Below are positions 26,188 through 34,409 of a stretch of 54,166 nt of DNA, piece after piece; position 1 is the first letter of the stretch; each line of letters begins with the position of its first letter. Location: NCBI GenBank assembly GCA_004555245.1, contig SFIS01000035.1, positions 1-54,166 of the forward strand, read 5' to 3'. This stretch comes from Bacteroidales bacterium. GTDB lineage: Bacteria > Bacteroidota > Bacteroidia > Bacteroidales > Bacteroidaceae. Below the pieces are notes generated by a model. The model was not told the origin of the DNA. It made no database searches and worked only from the letters and a program-made list of their open reading frames with translations. A program made the translations under genes and the position numbers.

Positions 26188-26217
26188 TTAAAAATAACGT
26201 ACATTCATGATGCAGGA
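26188..26217 (+). repeat. 30-base direct repeat, left copy
   Basis: TTAAAAATAACGTACATTCA continues TGATGCAGGA. It recurs at 28208-28237 with two T/C differences. The pair brackets the AAA-ATPase gene. Confidence 0.85.
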
Positions 26218-26291
26218 CCGGTGTTTTTTATGTTTTTTATGATAAGTAACTTTTATTCCTTGTCAGACCTTTGACAAAAACTGTGGTTTTC

Positions 26292-26323
26292 TTTGGAGAA
26301 ATGAAATAAAAAACGTATCTTTG
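26292..26323 (+). promoter_or_regulatory. Promoter of the AAA-ATPase/DUF1703 gene
   Basis: TTTG (26292-26295) and TATCTTTG (26316-26323) are 20 bases apart. The start codon follows 26 bases later. Confidence 0.65.
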
Positions 26324-26349
26324 CCCCAAAAATATAAAAATGCTTTACT

Positions 26350-27957
26350 ATGAAGTACCCTATAGGAATACAGAGCTTTGAGAGAATACGTGAAGACGGT
26401 TACGTTTATGTTGACAAGACGGCATTGTTGTACGATCTTGTCAGCAAGGGAACTATTTATTTCCTAAGCCGCCCCCGCCGCTTCGGCAAGAGCCTGCTCA
26501 TCTCCACGCTCGAAAACTATTTCCTCGGACGCAGGGAACTGTTCCGCGGGCTTGCCATCGACTCGTTAGAGAAGGAGTGGGCAGAGTATGCTGTGTTCCA
26601 TTTGGATTTCAACGGAAAGAACTTCACCTCGCCGATGGAGCTTAAAGAAACCATTGAGACTTTTGTAGCAAAATGTGAGGAAAAATATGGTAAGGATGAA
26701 CTTGCCAACACCTATGGTGACCGATTGGCTTACGTGTTCGAAAAAGCACACGAGAAAACGGGCAGGCGTGTTGTGGTACTTATCGACGAATACGACAAGC
26801 CACTGCTCGACGTGATGAACACCGGCATTGCATCACCTGTTGTAGAAGGAGACATAAAGACTCTTGAGGACTACAACCGTGAGATACTGAAAGGCTTTTA
26901 CAGCGTTTTCAAGCTCACCGACAAGCATCTGCAGTTCGTGTTGCTCACTGGAGTCACGAAGTTCTCTCAGGTCAGCGTGTTCAGCGGCTTCAACCAGCCT
27001 AACGACATCAGTTACGACTCCCGCTTCGATGCGCTTTGCGGCATCTCAGAGGACGAACTTCTCTCGGTGTTCAAGGATCAGATAAAGGAACTCGGTGAGA
27101 AGAACGGCATGACGGAGGAAGAAACCGTAGAAAGGCTGAAACGGAAATATGACGGTTATCATTTCAGTGACGGAATGACCGACGTGTTCAATCCGTTCAG
27201 TCTGTTGAACTGTTTCCAAAAACGAAAATTCATGGACTATTGGTTCGCCACCGGCACCCCGACCTACCTCATGCGTCTCCTGGCAGACAATCACGAGAAC
27301 ATCAACGAGCTGGCAGGCAGGGAATACCCGGCCGCAGAGTTTGTTGATTATAAGGCAACGAGACAAAAGCCGCTGCCCATGCTCTACCAGAGCGGCTACC
27401 TGACCATAAAGGGCTACAACCGCCGTCGCGATACCTATCTTCTCGACTTTCCCAACGAGGAAGTGCGAAGCGGAATGGTGGCTGTATTGTCGTCCGACTA
27501 CTTTGGGGACGCAAGCAGGCCTTCCACGTGGCTCAACGACGTAAGCGACTCGTTGGAAGCGGGCGACCTCGAGAAGTTCAAGCTCCAGCTGACCGGTTTC
27601 CTCTCCAACATCTCCTACCGCTTCCAGCGCAAGCAGGACGCGAGGGAGTGTGAGCGTCATTTCCAGTACACATTCTATCTCATCCTCCAACTTCTCGGCA
27701 AGTACAACACCTACGTTGAGAAGGAGACGAGCCAGGGGCGCATCGACTGCGTGCTGGAATGTCCCGACTATGTCTATATCTTCGAGTTCAAGCTCAACTC
27801 CACTGCGGAAATCGCCTTGAAACAGATAGACGAGAAGGGTTACGCCCTGCCTTACGCCGCCGACAAGCGCAAGATATACAATGTAGGCATCAGTTTCTCT
27901 TCCGAGACAGGCACCGTCAACGACTTTGCCTACAAGCCTTGTGAGATTCCTTTATAG
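26350..27957 (+). CDS. AAA-ATPase-like protein with C-terminal PD-(D/E)XK (DUF1703) domain
   Basis: 535 residues. The N-terminus (MKYPIGIQSFERIREDGYVY, then VDKTALLYDLV) is that of the Bacteroidales AAA-ATPase-like/DUF1703 family. The nucleotide-binding loop is RPRRFGKSLL (41-50) and the Walker B-like strand is VVVLIDEYDKPL (about 136-147). A nuclease-like domain closes the protein: GRIDCVLECPDYVYIFEFKL, then KQIDEKGYALPYAADKRK. The catalytic residues for the PD-(D/E)XK fold appear intact. The family is multicopy and of unknown function; a relation to mobile DNA or defence is often suspected but unproven. The gene has its own promoter and lies between 30-base direct repeats (26188-26217 and 28208-28237). 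A second member is cut at the left window edge. Confidence 0.92.
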   Translation: MKYPIGIQSFERIREDGYVYVDKTALLYDLVSKGTIYFLSRPRRFGKSLLISTLENYFLGRRELFRGLAIDSLEKEWAEYAVFHLDFNGKNFTSPMELKETIETFVAKCEEKYGKDELANTYGDRLAYVFEKAHEKTGRRVVVLIDEYDKPLLDVMNTGIASPVVEGDIKTLEDYNREILKGFYSVFKLTDKHLQFVLLTGVTKFSQVSVFSGFNQPNDISYDSRFDALCGISEDELLSVFKDQIKELGEKNGMTEEETVERLKRKYDGYHFSDGMTDVFNPFSLLNCFQKRKFMDYWFATGTPTYLMRLLADNHENINELAGREYPAAEFVDYKATRQKPLPMLYQSGYLTIKGYNRRRDTYLLDFPNEEVRSGMVAVLSSDYFGDASRPSTWLNDVSDSLEAGDLEKFKLQLTGFLSNISYRFQRKQDARECERHFQYTFYLILQLLGKYNTYVEKETSQGRIDCVLECPDYVYIFEFKLNSTAEIALKQIDEKGYALPYAADKRKIYNVGISFSSETGTVNDFAYKPCEIPL

Positions 27958-28261
27958 ACCAGCCGACAGGGGGAGTGATATGCTTACAGCAGAACACTAA
28001 GTGCCTTCAACTTTCCAACCACCTTGTTGTCCGTCGTTCGGAGGCGAAGTCCTCGGCTTGTCGATGCTGAATAGCAGCCTGGAAGGAAGTACCTTGCCAT
28101 CAGTGTATATATACAAAGTACTGTCATTACCTCCCGTTGGTCAGTGGATCCGAAGGACAATTCTCTGGCTGGTCTTTAATGATAAACGTAACTTGATACA
28201 ATTAATCTTAAAAACAACGCACATTCATGATGCAGGATAACGGTTAACGAAAATTAATTCG
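27958..28261. other. Intergenic region after the AAA-ATPase gene
   Basis: No supported coding frame. It holds a segment (28089-28132, AGTACCTTGCCATCAGTG... CAAAGTACTGTC) resembling 10078-10118, and the right copy of the 30-base direct repeat. Confidence 0.5.
28208..28237 (+). repeat. 30-base direct repeat, right copy
   Basis: TTAAAAACAACGCACATTCA continues TGATGCAGGA, matching 26188-26217 at 28 of 30 positions. Confidence 0.85.
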
Positions 28262-28269
28262 TAGTTTTG
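28262..28269 (+). promoter_or_regulatory. -7 box of the acyltransferase gene
   Basis: TAGTTTTG fits TAnnTTTG, 27 bases before the ATG at 28297. It lies only 24 bases past the right direct repeat. Confidence 0.45.
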
Positions 28270-28296
28270 CATCCGTAAACGAATGATATCAGAAGC

Positions 28297-29344
28297 ATGA
28301 CACACAGAATCAATTATATCGACCGCATGAAAGGCATGGCAATCCTCTTTGTCGTGATTGGACATATCTTCATGTTTTCAATGGAGCAGAGTAGTAATGT
28401 GGCGGCGCAAGTAATATATGCTTTCCATATGCCGCTCTTCATGTTTTTGTCTGGCATCGTGGCAGCCAAAGGGATTACCCCCCATTTGGAGCATTAGGAA
28501 ACTCCTTTCGAAAATATTGGCACTGCTGCTGCCTATGATGGTGTTCGGCGGCATTTTCAGCCTGACACTTGGTCCGACGGAAGATTTCGCAGACTTCTGC
28601 ATGAGTATAGTGTCTTTCGTCAATGCCCCGGCAAAGAACGGCTATTGGTATCTGATGACGTTGGCGATGTTCTATCTCTCGATGCAGTTTTTCAGACTGA
28701 ACAGATGCGGATCTGCTATCGTGGATGTCATCCTTGCCGTAGCAACATGGGCGGTGTTCCTCGCCGGCTGGAAATTTTCGGCACAGCGTATTGACCCCTT
28801 CTGTCTCTTGAATTGCGGGAATTTCTATCCCTTTTTCATCCTTGGTGTCTTCTCTACGAAATACGAGTTGCTTCCGAAACTCGAAGAGCGCAACTGGCTG
28901 CTCACTGTAGGTATGGCGGGCTTTCTTTTCTTCTTCCTATACACCTTCCCGATACATGCCATGCAGTCTGTTGTAAGGCATATCCTGCTTCCGTTCTGCG
29001 CTCTGCTTGTTGTCGTCTATCTTTTCCTTAGGCGTAAGAATGACACATCGTTTGTTGAACGTCAACTGGAATACATCGGCAGAAATACGCTTGACATCTA
29101 TGTGCTGCACTATTTCTTCGTCGCAAACATCAATATCGAGGCTGCGGGCAGATGGATGGGCGAAAGCGGCAATGGTTTTCTCGCTTTTGTGGCGGCAGCC
29201 GCCTTGTCTGTTGCCGTGACATACCTCAGCATCGCGGCTGGCAGGATGCTGCACGCGAGCCATGCTGTCAACAGGTTTGTCTATGGCAGGGACATCTTCG
29301 GGAAAGAAAAAGAACAGCAAACGGTTAGTAAACTCGTCAACTAA
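28297..29344 (+). pseudogene. Acyltransferase_3 family membrane protein, frameshifted in a C6 run
   Basis: About 348 residues split over two frames. The N-terminus (MTHRINYIDRMKGMAILFVV, then GHIFMFS) is the classic acyltransferase_3/OatA-like start with the histidine of the first helix. The rest has ten or so hydrophobic helices (LLPMMVFGGIFSLTLG, YWYLMTLAMFYLSMQFF, LDIYVLHYFFVANI). The first frame stops at 28495-28497, just after GIVAAKGITP. Removing one C from the six at 28478-28483 restores GITPIWSIRKLLSKILALL and the whole protein. The run could be a slippage (phase-variation) site, a fixed null mutation or a sequencing error. Such proteins O-acetylate surface sugars (family knowledge). 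Confidence 0.82.
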
Positions 29345-29383
29345 AAAGAAGCAACTCATCAACTAACTATAATATTCCAGACT

Positions 29384-30286
29384 ATGAAACTTAACGGACG
29401 CCGAATGAGCGACAACATCAACGACCGACGTGGCGAAGGACTGCCCGGCGGCGGTGGCAACGGTATGGGACTGCTCGGACTTGTCGGGCTGCTGGGTGGC
29501 GGGCGCAAGCGCCTGCTGATTGTGGCGGCTGTCATCGTCTTCGCACTCGTGACACAGGGACCCGAGGCTCTCACGCAGATGCTGGGAGTGACCGACGGAC
29601 AGCAGCAACGCACGGAATACAAGGCTACTGCTGAAGAGCAGGAACTATACAACTTCGCCGGACAGATTCTGGCAGGTACGGAAGACGTGTGGACGGAGAT
29701 TTTCAGACAGCAGGGAAAGACGTATGTCCCGCCGAAACTCGTCATCTTCACCGATGCCGTCCGTTCGGGATGCGGCAGTGCCACGTCAAGCACGGGACCC
29801 TTCTATTGCTCTGCCGACCAGACGGTATATCTCGACCTCTCGTTCTTCACCGGCATGAAACGCAACATCGGGGCGGACGGAGACTTCGCCTACGCCTATG
29901 TCATAGCGCACGAGGTGGGGCATCATGTGCAGTATCTCTTGGGAGACCTTGACCGCATACACACGCAGATGGAGAGTGTGGGTGAGAAAGAGCGCAACCA
30001 GCTCAGCGTGAGACTTGAGCTGCAGGCGGACTTCTATGCCGGAGTATGGGCATACCACGACAACAAGATGTTCGGAAGCCTGGAGGACGGCGACATAGAA
30101 GAAGGCCTCAATGCCGCGCAGAAAATCGGTGACGACTATCTGCAGAAGAAGGCGAGAGGATATACTGTGCCCGATACGTTCAACCACGGCACGTCGGCAC
30201 AACGCAGCAAATGGCTGAAACTCGGCGCACATACGGGCGACCTCGCAAGGGCGAACACTTTCACGCAGCCATACAGCGAGCTGTAA
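29384..30286 (+). CDS. Neutral zinc metallopeptidase, YpfJ-like
   Basis: 300 residues. The N-terminus is cytoplasmic and Gly-rich (GEGLPGGGGNGMGLLGLVGL), followed by one membrane helix (KRLLIVAAVIVFALVTQG, about 43-60). The zinc site is VIAHEVGHHVQ (HEVGH at 176-180), after FCSADQTVYLD-type sequence (YCSADQTVYLDLSFF). The third ligand is probably the glutamate of SVRLELQADFYAGVWA. The length and the SAQRSKW motif near the end match the putative neutral zinc metallopeptidase family. Its substrates are unknown. It lies 39 bases after the frameshifted acyltransferase on the same strand and may be cotranscribed with it. Confidence 0.93.
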   Translation: MKLNGRRMSDNINDRRGEGLPGGGGNGMGLLGLVGLLGGGRKRLLIVAAVIVFALVTQGPEALTQMLGVTDGQQQRTEYKATAEEQELYNFAGQILAGTEDVWTEIFRQQGKTYVPPKLVIFTDAVRSGCGSATSSTGPFYCSADQTVYLDLSFFTGMKRNIGADGDFAYAYVIAHEVGHHVQYLLGDLDRIHTQMESVGEKERNQLSVRLELQADFYAGVWAYHDNKMFGSLEDGDIEEGLNAAQKIGDDYLQKKARGYTVPDTFNHGTSAQRSKWLKLGAHTGDLARANTFTQPYSEL

Positions 30287-30423
30287 GGATATACAGTCGC
30301 ACTAAGGAAATGCGGAGCTCATGCCATAAGGTGACGGGGTGGTCTGACTGATTCTTCTGTCCGTTAATAATATGTAACATTTTATTCCTCTATACTGCAG
30401 TCTCAATAGAAACTATTACCTTT

Positions 30424-30645
30424 GTGAACAAAAAGCGAGATGTGGCAAAAAACATAGATTCTTTCACCGACATCGTTTTCAAGAAGCTCGAGGGCGTGAG
30501 ACAGGAAGGTCAGATGGATGGTCAGAAGAAAGCCCCAGGAGACGAGAAGACAGCAAATGCCTGCAAGATGAAGGCCTACGTTCCGGCTTTGGAAATGATA
30601 TCCGACATAACGTGTCAGACAATTGATGAGGTGGGAGACTTGTAA
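30424..30645 (+). CDS. Small hypothetical protein
   Basis: A GTG start at 30424 gives 73 residues, hydrophilic and Lys-rich (NIDSFTDIVFKKLEGVRQEG), ending in YVPALEMISDITCQTIDEVG plus DL. I do not recognise it. The Y-x-P-x-x-E pattern near the end resembles short peptides common in Bacteroidales. The GTG overlaps a TACCTTTG box (30417-30424), which argues that the real start is later (in-frame ATG at 30514) or that the frame is not used. There is no clear ribosome-binding site. Confidence 0.3.
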   Translation: MNKKRDVAKNIDSFTDIVFKKLEGVRQEGQMDGQKKAPGDEKTANACKMKAYVPALEMISDITCQTIDEVGDL

Positions 30646-30780
30646 GGCCTCTCTTTTTTATCGGACCGCAGGGCAGGCTCTTTGAACCGCTGAAATGTAT
30701 CATGACGCCTGTCCCGCTGATTCCCTTTGGCTCCCAACGAATTGTAATGATTTATTTTCTATAAAAAATATACGACATAC

Positions 30781-31296
30781 ATGAAACTTATCCCAAGCTT
30801 TGCCGTGGACCATACTTTCCTCAAGCCCGGCATATACATCTCGCGCCAGGACACAGCGGGCGACAGCATTATCACCACCTACGACATACGCATGACCGCC
30901 CCGAACCAGGAGCCTGCCCTCGCCCCTGCCGCCATACACACCATCGAGCACCTCGTAGCTACTTTCCTGCGCAACGACGCGGAGTGGAAAGAGCGGATAA
31001 TCTATTGGGGTCCGATGGGCTGCCTCACAGGAAACTATCTCATCATCAAGGGCGAATATCCTTGCGACGTTATCCGCGACCTGATGCTCCAGGCTTTTGC
31101 GTATGTCGCAGACTACAGGGACGAGGTGCCGGGCACCACGCCGGCAACCTGCGGCAACTGTCTCATGCACGACCTGCCCATGGCGAAATGGGAGGCGCGA
31201 CGCTACATGGAACGTCTGAAAGACAACTTCTGCTCGGAATATCCGGGTGTCGCACGTCCCGCCGACGCAAACGGCAAGGCGTTTTTCGATGCATAG
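30781..31296 (+). CDS. luxS: S-ribosylhomocysteine lyase LuxS
   Basis: 171 residues, cytoplasmic. It cleaves S-ribosylhomocysteine to homocysteine and DPD, the precursor of autoinducer-2. The metal site HTIEH (His53, Glu56, His57) and the zinc cysteine Cys124 (ATCGNC) are present, as is the catalytic Cys81 in GPMGCLTGNYL. The start MKLIPSFAVDHTFLKPGIYI is the standard LuxS N-terminus. The next gene, a PL1 lyase, starts 49 bases downstream on the same strand with no obvious promoter or terminator between. Read-through from luxS is therefore plausible (inference). Confidence 0.97.
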   Translation: MKLIPSFAVDHTFLKPGIYISRQDTAGDSIITTYDIRMTAPNQEPALAPAAIHTIEHLVATFLRNDAEWKERIIYWGPMGCLTGNYLIIKGEYPCDVIRDLMLQAFAYVADYRDEVPGTTPATCGNCLMHDLPMAKWEARRYMERLKDNFCSEYPGVARPADANGKAFFDA

Positions 31297-31345
31297 ACCA
31301 TACCCGCAACACCAACAACATGCAACATACAACCTGAATCTATTT

Positions 31346-34009
31346 ATGAAAAAAGCAACATTATTCACGCTTCTGGCAGCATGCACCATCTCGGCAGAAG
31401 CACAACGCATCGATTTCAACATTACGGGAAAGGAATCGCAGAGCCTCGAAGACGGCTACACCAACTGGAGCTGCGGCAGGCAGGCATCTGCAGAGAGCAC
31501 CTTCGCCGACAACCTCGGCAACACCGTCACCGTCAAGGCGGAGAGCGTGCCGGGACTGACAGGCAACGCCGTGCTCTGTAACTGGTGGAAAGACGGTGTC
31601 AACAGATACTCGAAACTTGTCAGCGACGCCATCTATCCCATCATCCTCGACGAGAACAACAACTACTCGTGGTCGGCGACAGAACCTATGGGCATACAGT
31701 TCACCGTCACGGGCCTGACGGCGGGCGAGCACACGCTGACGGCTTATCACAACAACACCGACGGACAACTCACGCCGGGCTATCCCACGATAAAGGTGCT
31801 TGTTGACGGCAATACGGTGGCGACAGGCATCAGACAGACCATACGTGCCGAGAAACACAGCGACGCCGGTATGTCGTACATCCGCTTCACGGCAGAAGAG
31901 GGAAAGGCGGTCACGATACAATACATCTCCGAGCCGACAGGCGGCGCGTCGTACACCAACACCTCGGTAGCCGTCAACGCCCTCGTCTTCGACAGCACCA
32001 ACCCCCGCACACAGGCTATGAACCCCGTTCCGGCACATCTCGACTATCACGCCGACTGCGACAACGGCAGTGCGACACTCGAATGGAAGGGTGCCTCGGA
32101 TGCCGTAAGACACCATGTCATGTTCGGCACCGACGCGGCGAACCTCTCGGAGATAGCCGTCACGACCACGCCGGCATACACCGTGGGCAATCTCAGCAAC
32201 CATAACATCTACTACTGGCGCATCGACGAAGAGGCGGCAGACGGCACCCGATACGAAGGCGACGTGTGGGCGTTCCGCCCGAGACATCTCGCCTTCCCCG
32301 GAGCGGAGGGCTACGGACGCTTCGCCATCGGCGGGCGCGGCGGCACGGTGTATCACGTCACATCGCTCGACGATGATGTGGAGAACCCGCAGCCCGGCAC
32401 GTTTCGATACGGCATAACGAAGGTGAAGGGTCCGAGGACTATCGTCTTCGACGTGGCGGGATATATCGACCTGAAGCGCAGACTGCTCTGCTCGGACAAA
32501 TACGTCACCGTCGCCGGACAGACAGCCCCCGGGAAAGGTGTCATCCTGAAGGGTGCGCCGTTCGGCATGAACTCTGACGGCATCACGCGCTTCATGCGCA
32601 TCCACCGCGGATATGCCGCTACGGAGGCGGAACAGAACCGCGGCCTCGACGGCTTCGGCATTGCAGGCGGCGACCACGCCATCATGGACCACTGCTCGAT
32701 AGCATGGACGACGGACGAGGGCTTCTCGTCGCGCGGGGCGAAGAGCATCACGCTGCAGAAGACAATGATCAGCGAAGCCCTCAACTGTGCCGACCACCCC
32801 AACTACGGAGCAGGGGCATGTCACGGATATGCCGCGACGATAGGCGGAGGACAGGGTGGCGGCGTCGGGTCGTTCCATCACAACCTGCTCGCACACTGCG
32901 AGGGCAGAAACTGGAGCCTGTCCGGCGGACTGACCGGAGCAGGGGCATACGACGGAGCGCACGATGTCTTCAACAATGTCGTTTACAACTGGGGTGGAAG
33001 AGCGACAGACGGAGGGTCGCACGAGATAAACTTCGTAAACAACTACTACCGCATGGGAGACGCCACATCACAGAAATATCTCCTGCGCCTACAGCTTGAA
33101 GGCACCGGCACCGGCACACAGTCGGCATACGTCAGCGGAAACATACGCGAGGAGAAAGACGGCACAAAGACGCAGGACAAACTCAACACGACATACAGAT
33201 ATGAGACATCTGGCGGACAGGTGCTCGACTGGCAACCCTTTGTCGATGCGCCATTCTTCCCGTCGTACGCCACGGTGGAGACGGCAGACGCTGCCCTGAA
33301 GAACGTTCTCTCGGATGTCGGGGCAAACATGCCGGTGCTGACCGACCACGACCGGCGCATCATCGACGAGACGAAAAACAAGACCTACACCTGCACCGGA
33401 AGCAAGACGGGGAAGAAAGGGCTTATTGACAGAGAAGCCGACGCAGGAGGATATGAGGCTGTCGAAGAGGCAAGACACCCGGAAGGCTATGACACCGACG
33501 GCGACGGCATGCCCGACTGGTGGGAGACAGCAGCAGGACACGACCCCGCAACGGCAGACAACAACAGCGATGCGGACAACGACGGATACACTGCACTTGA
33601 GGATTTCCTCAACTGGATGGCTGTGCCACACTATACCCTCGAAGGCGGCAAGGCGCATCAGATAGACCTCGCCCCTCTCTTCAGAGGCTACGGCGACAAG
33701 ACAGCCTTCTCTGTCACGGCAGCCGACACACGTCTCAACGCATCAGTCAACGGCGCGGTGCTGACCGTGGCGCCGTCGGCAGAGAACGCCCTCGCAACGC
33801 TGAAAGTGACGGCTGAAGAAGATGGTATCTCTCTAACAAGAGACATCAATGTATGCATCACAGGCAACGCTACGTCTGTGGAAAGCATAGACAGAGACAA
33901 CGCCACCATGCCTGACGCACACCCCGCATACACCATCGACGGCAAGCGCATGGGCAAGAGCCGTGCCCGACAGATTGTCGTGAGAAAGGGGAAGAAGACG
34001 CTTGAATAA
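31346..34009 (+). CDS. Secreted PL1-type pectate lyase with FN3 and C-terminal tail
   Basis: 887 residues from the ATG at 31346 (signal peptide MKKATLFTLLAACTISAEA); an ATG at 31247 inside luxS is rejected because it lacks a signal. Residues about 20-225 are a carbohydrate-binding-like beta domain and about 225-310 an FN3-like domain (SATLEWKGASDAVRHHVMF). The PL1 helix starts with FPGAEGYGRFAIGGRGGTVY (about 315). It shows DHCSIAWTTDEGFSSRGAKS, GVGSFHHNLLAHCEGRNWSL and FNNVVYNWGGRATDGGSHEI. A calcium-binding-like linker, DTDGDGMPDWWETAAG, lies at about 715. The tail reads YTIDGKRMGKSRARQIVVRK, a diverged version of the tail seen in other secreted proteins here. It degrades pectate outside the cell (family knowledge); the exact PL1 subfamily is not assigned. 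Confidence 0.9.
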   Translation: MKKATLFTLLAACTISAEAQRIDFNITGKESQSLEDGYTNWSCGRQASAESTFADNLGNTVTVKAESVPGLTGNAVLCNWWKDGVNRYSKLVSDAIYPIILDENNNYSWSATEPMGIQFTVTGLTAGEHTLTAYHNNTDGQLTPGYPTIKVLVDGNTVATGIRQTIRAEKHSDAGMSYIRFTAEEGKAVTIQYISEPTGGASYTNTSVAVNALVFDSTNPRTQAMNPVPAHLDYHADCDNGSATLEWKGASDAVRHHVMFGTDAANLSEIAVTTTPAYTVGNLSNHNIYYWRIDEEAADGTRYEGDVWAFRPRHLAFPGAEGYGRFAIGGRGGTVYHVTSLDDDVENPQPGTFRYGITKVKGPRTIVFDVAGYIDLKRRLLCSDKYVTVAGQTAPGKGVILKGAPFGMNSDGITRFMRIHRGYAATEAEQNRGLDGFGIAGGDHAIMDHCSIAWTTDEGFSSRGAKSITLQKTMISEALNCADHPNYGAGACHGYAATIGGGQGGGVGSFHHNLLAHCEGRNWSLSGGLTGAGAYDGAHDVFNNVVYNWGGRATDGGSHEINFVNNYYRMGDATSQKYLLRLQLEGTGTGTQSAYVSGNIREEKDGTKTQDKLNTTYRYETSGGQVLDWQPFVDAPFFPSYATVETADAALKNVLSDVGANMPVLTDHDRRIIDETKNKTYTCTGSKTGKKGLIDREADAGGYEAVEEARHPEGYDTDGDGMPDWWETAAGHDPATADNNSDADNDGYTALEDFLNWMAVPHYTLEGGKAHQIDLAPLFRGYGDKTAFSVTAADTRLNASVNGAVLTVAPSAENALATLKVTAEEDGISLTRDINVCITGNATSVESIDRDNATMPDAHPAYTIDGKRMGKSRARQIVVRKGKKTLE

Positions 34010-34049
34010 CGCGCGCGTATATATATATATAATGTAATTCAAGTTGAAG

Positions 34050-34079
34050 CAAGTTGAATGCTTGCCGGGTAGATAGTCA
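34050..34079 (+). repeat. Perfect 30-base direct repeat, left copy
   Basis: CAAGTTGAATGCTTGCCGGG continues TAGATAGTCA. The identical sequence is at 34325-34354, on the far side of composite repeat D. Confidence 0.9.
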
Positions 34080-34094
34080 TATATATATCAGTTG

Positions 34095-34292
34095 AACGAC
34101 AACAGAGACAACGGAAACAACACTGGGTAATTGCTGTCCCTGTTGTCGTTAAAAAAACGCAAGCAAAAGAACTCGTCAACAAGTCTCCAGTGGCAACCAG
34201 CCTTTAGGCTGGTAAAAGTTGTTTTTGTTGTTGTCAACAGACAACATAGTGTTCATAAGCAGACCGTTGTCCCTGTTGTCTCTGTTGTCGTT
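34095..34292 (+). repeat. Composite repeat copy D
   Basis: The left arm AACGACAACAGAGACAACGG (34095 onward) is the inverted match of the right arm ending CTCTGTTGTCGTT (34266-34292). Inside are an additional inverted arm (about 34135-34151), a CGCAAGCAAAAGAACTCGTC stretch, GTGGCAACC, the core hairpin (34196-34213) and TTGTTGTTGTCAACAGACAA. Confidence 0.8.
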
Positions 34293-34324
34293 AAAAAACA
34301 CAGATGACGAGTTGACAGGTTTCT

Positions 34325-34354
34325 CAAGTTGAATGCTTGCCGGGTAGATAGTCA
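34325..34354 (+). repeat. Perfect 30-base direct repeat, right copy
   Basis: Identical to 34050-34079. The two copies are separated by 245 bases holding composite repeat D. Confidence 0.9.
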
Positions 34355-34409
34355 GACATCATGTCACAGACATTCGAAACGCTTGAGTAATGTAAAAACA
34401 TATATTATT

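Noticed and set aside
31361..33022. 553-codon minus-strand frame over the PL1 gene
   Set aside because: No start signals or domain; the plus strand has an intact lyase in frame with a signal peptide.
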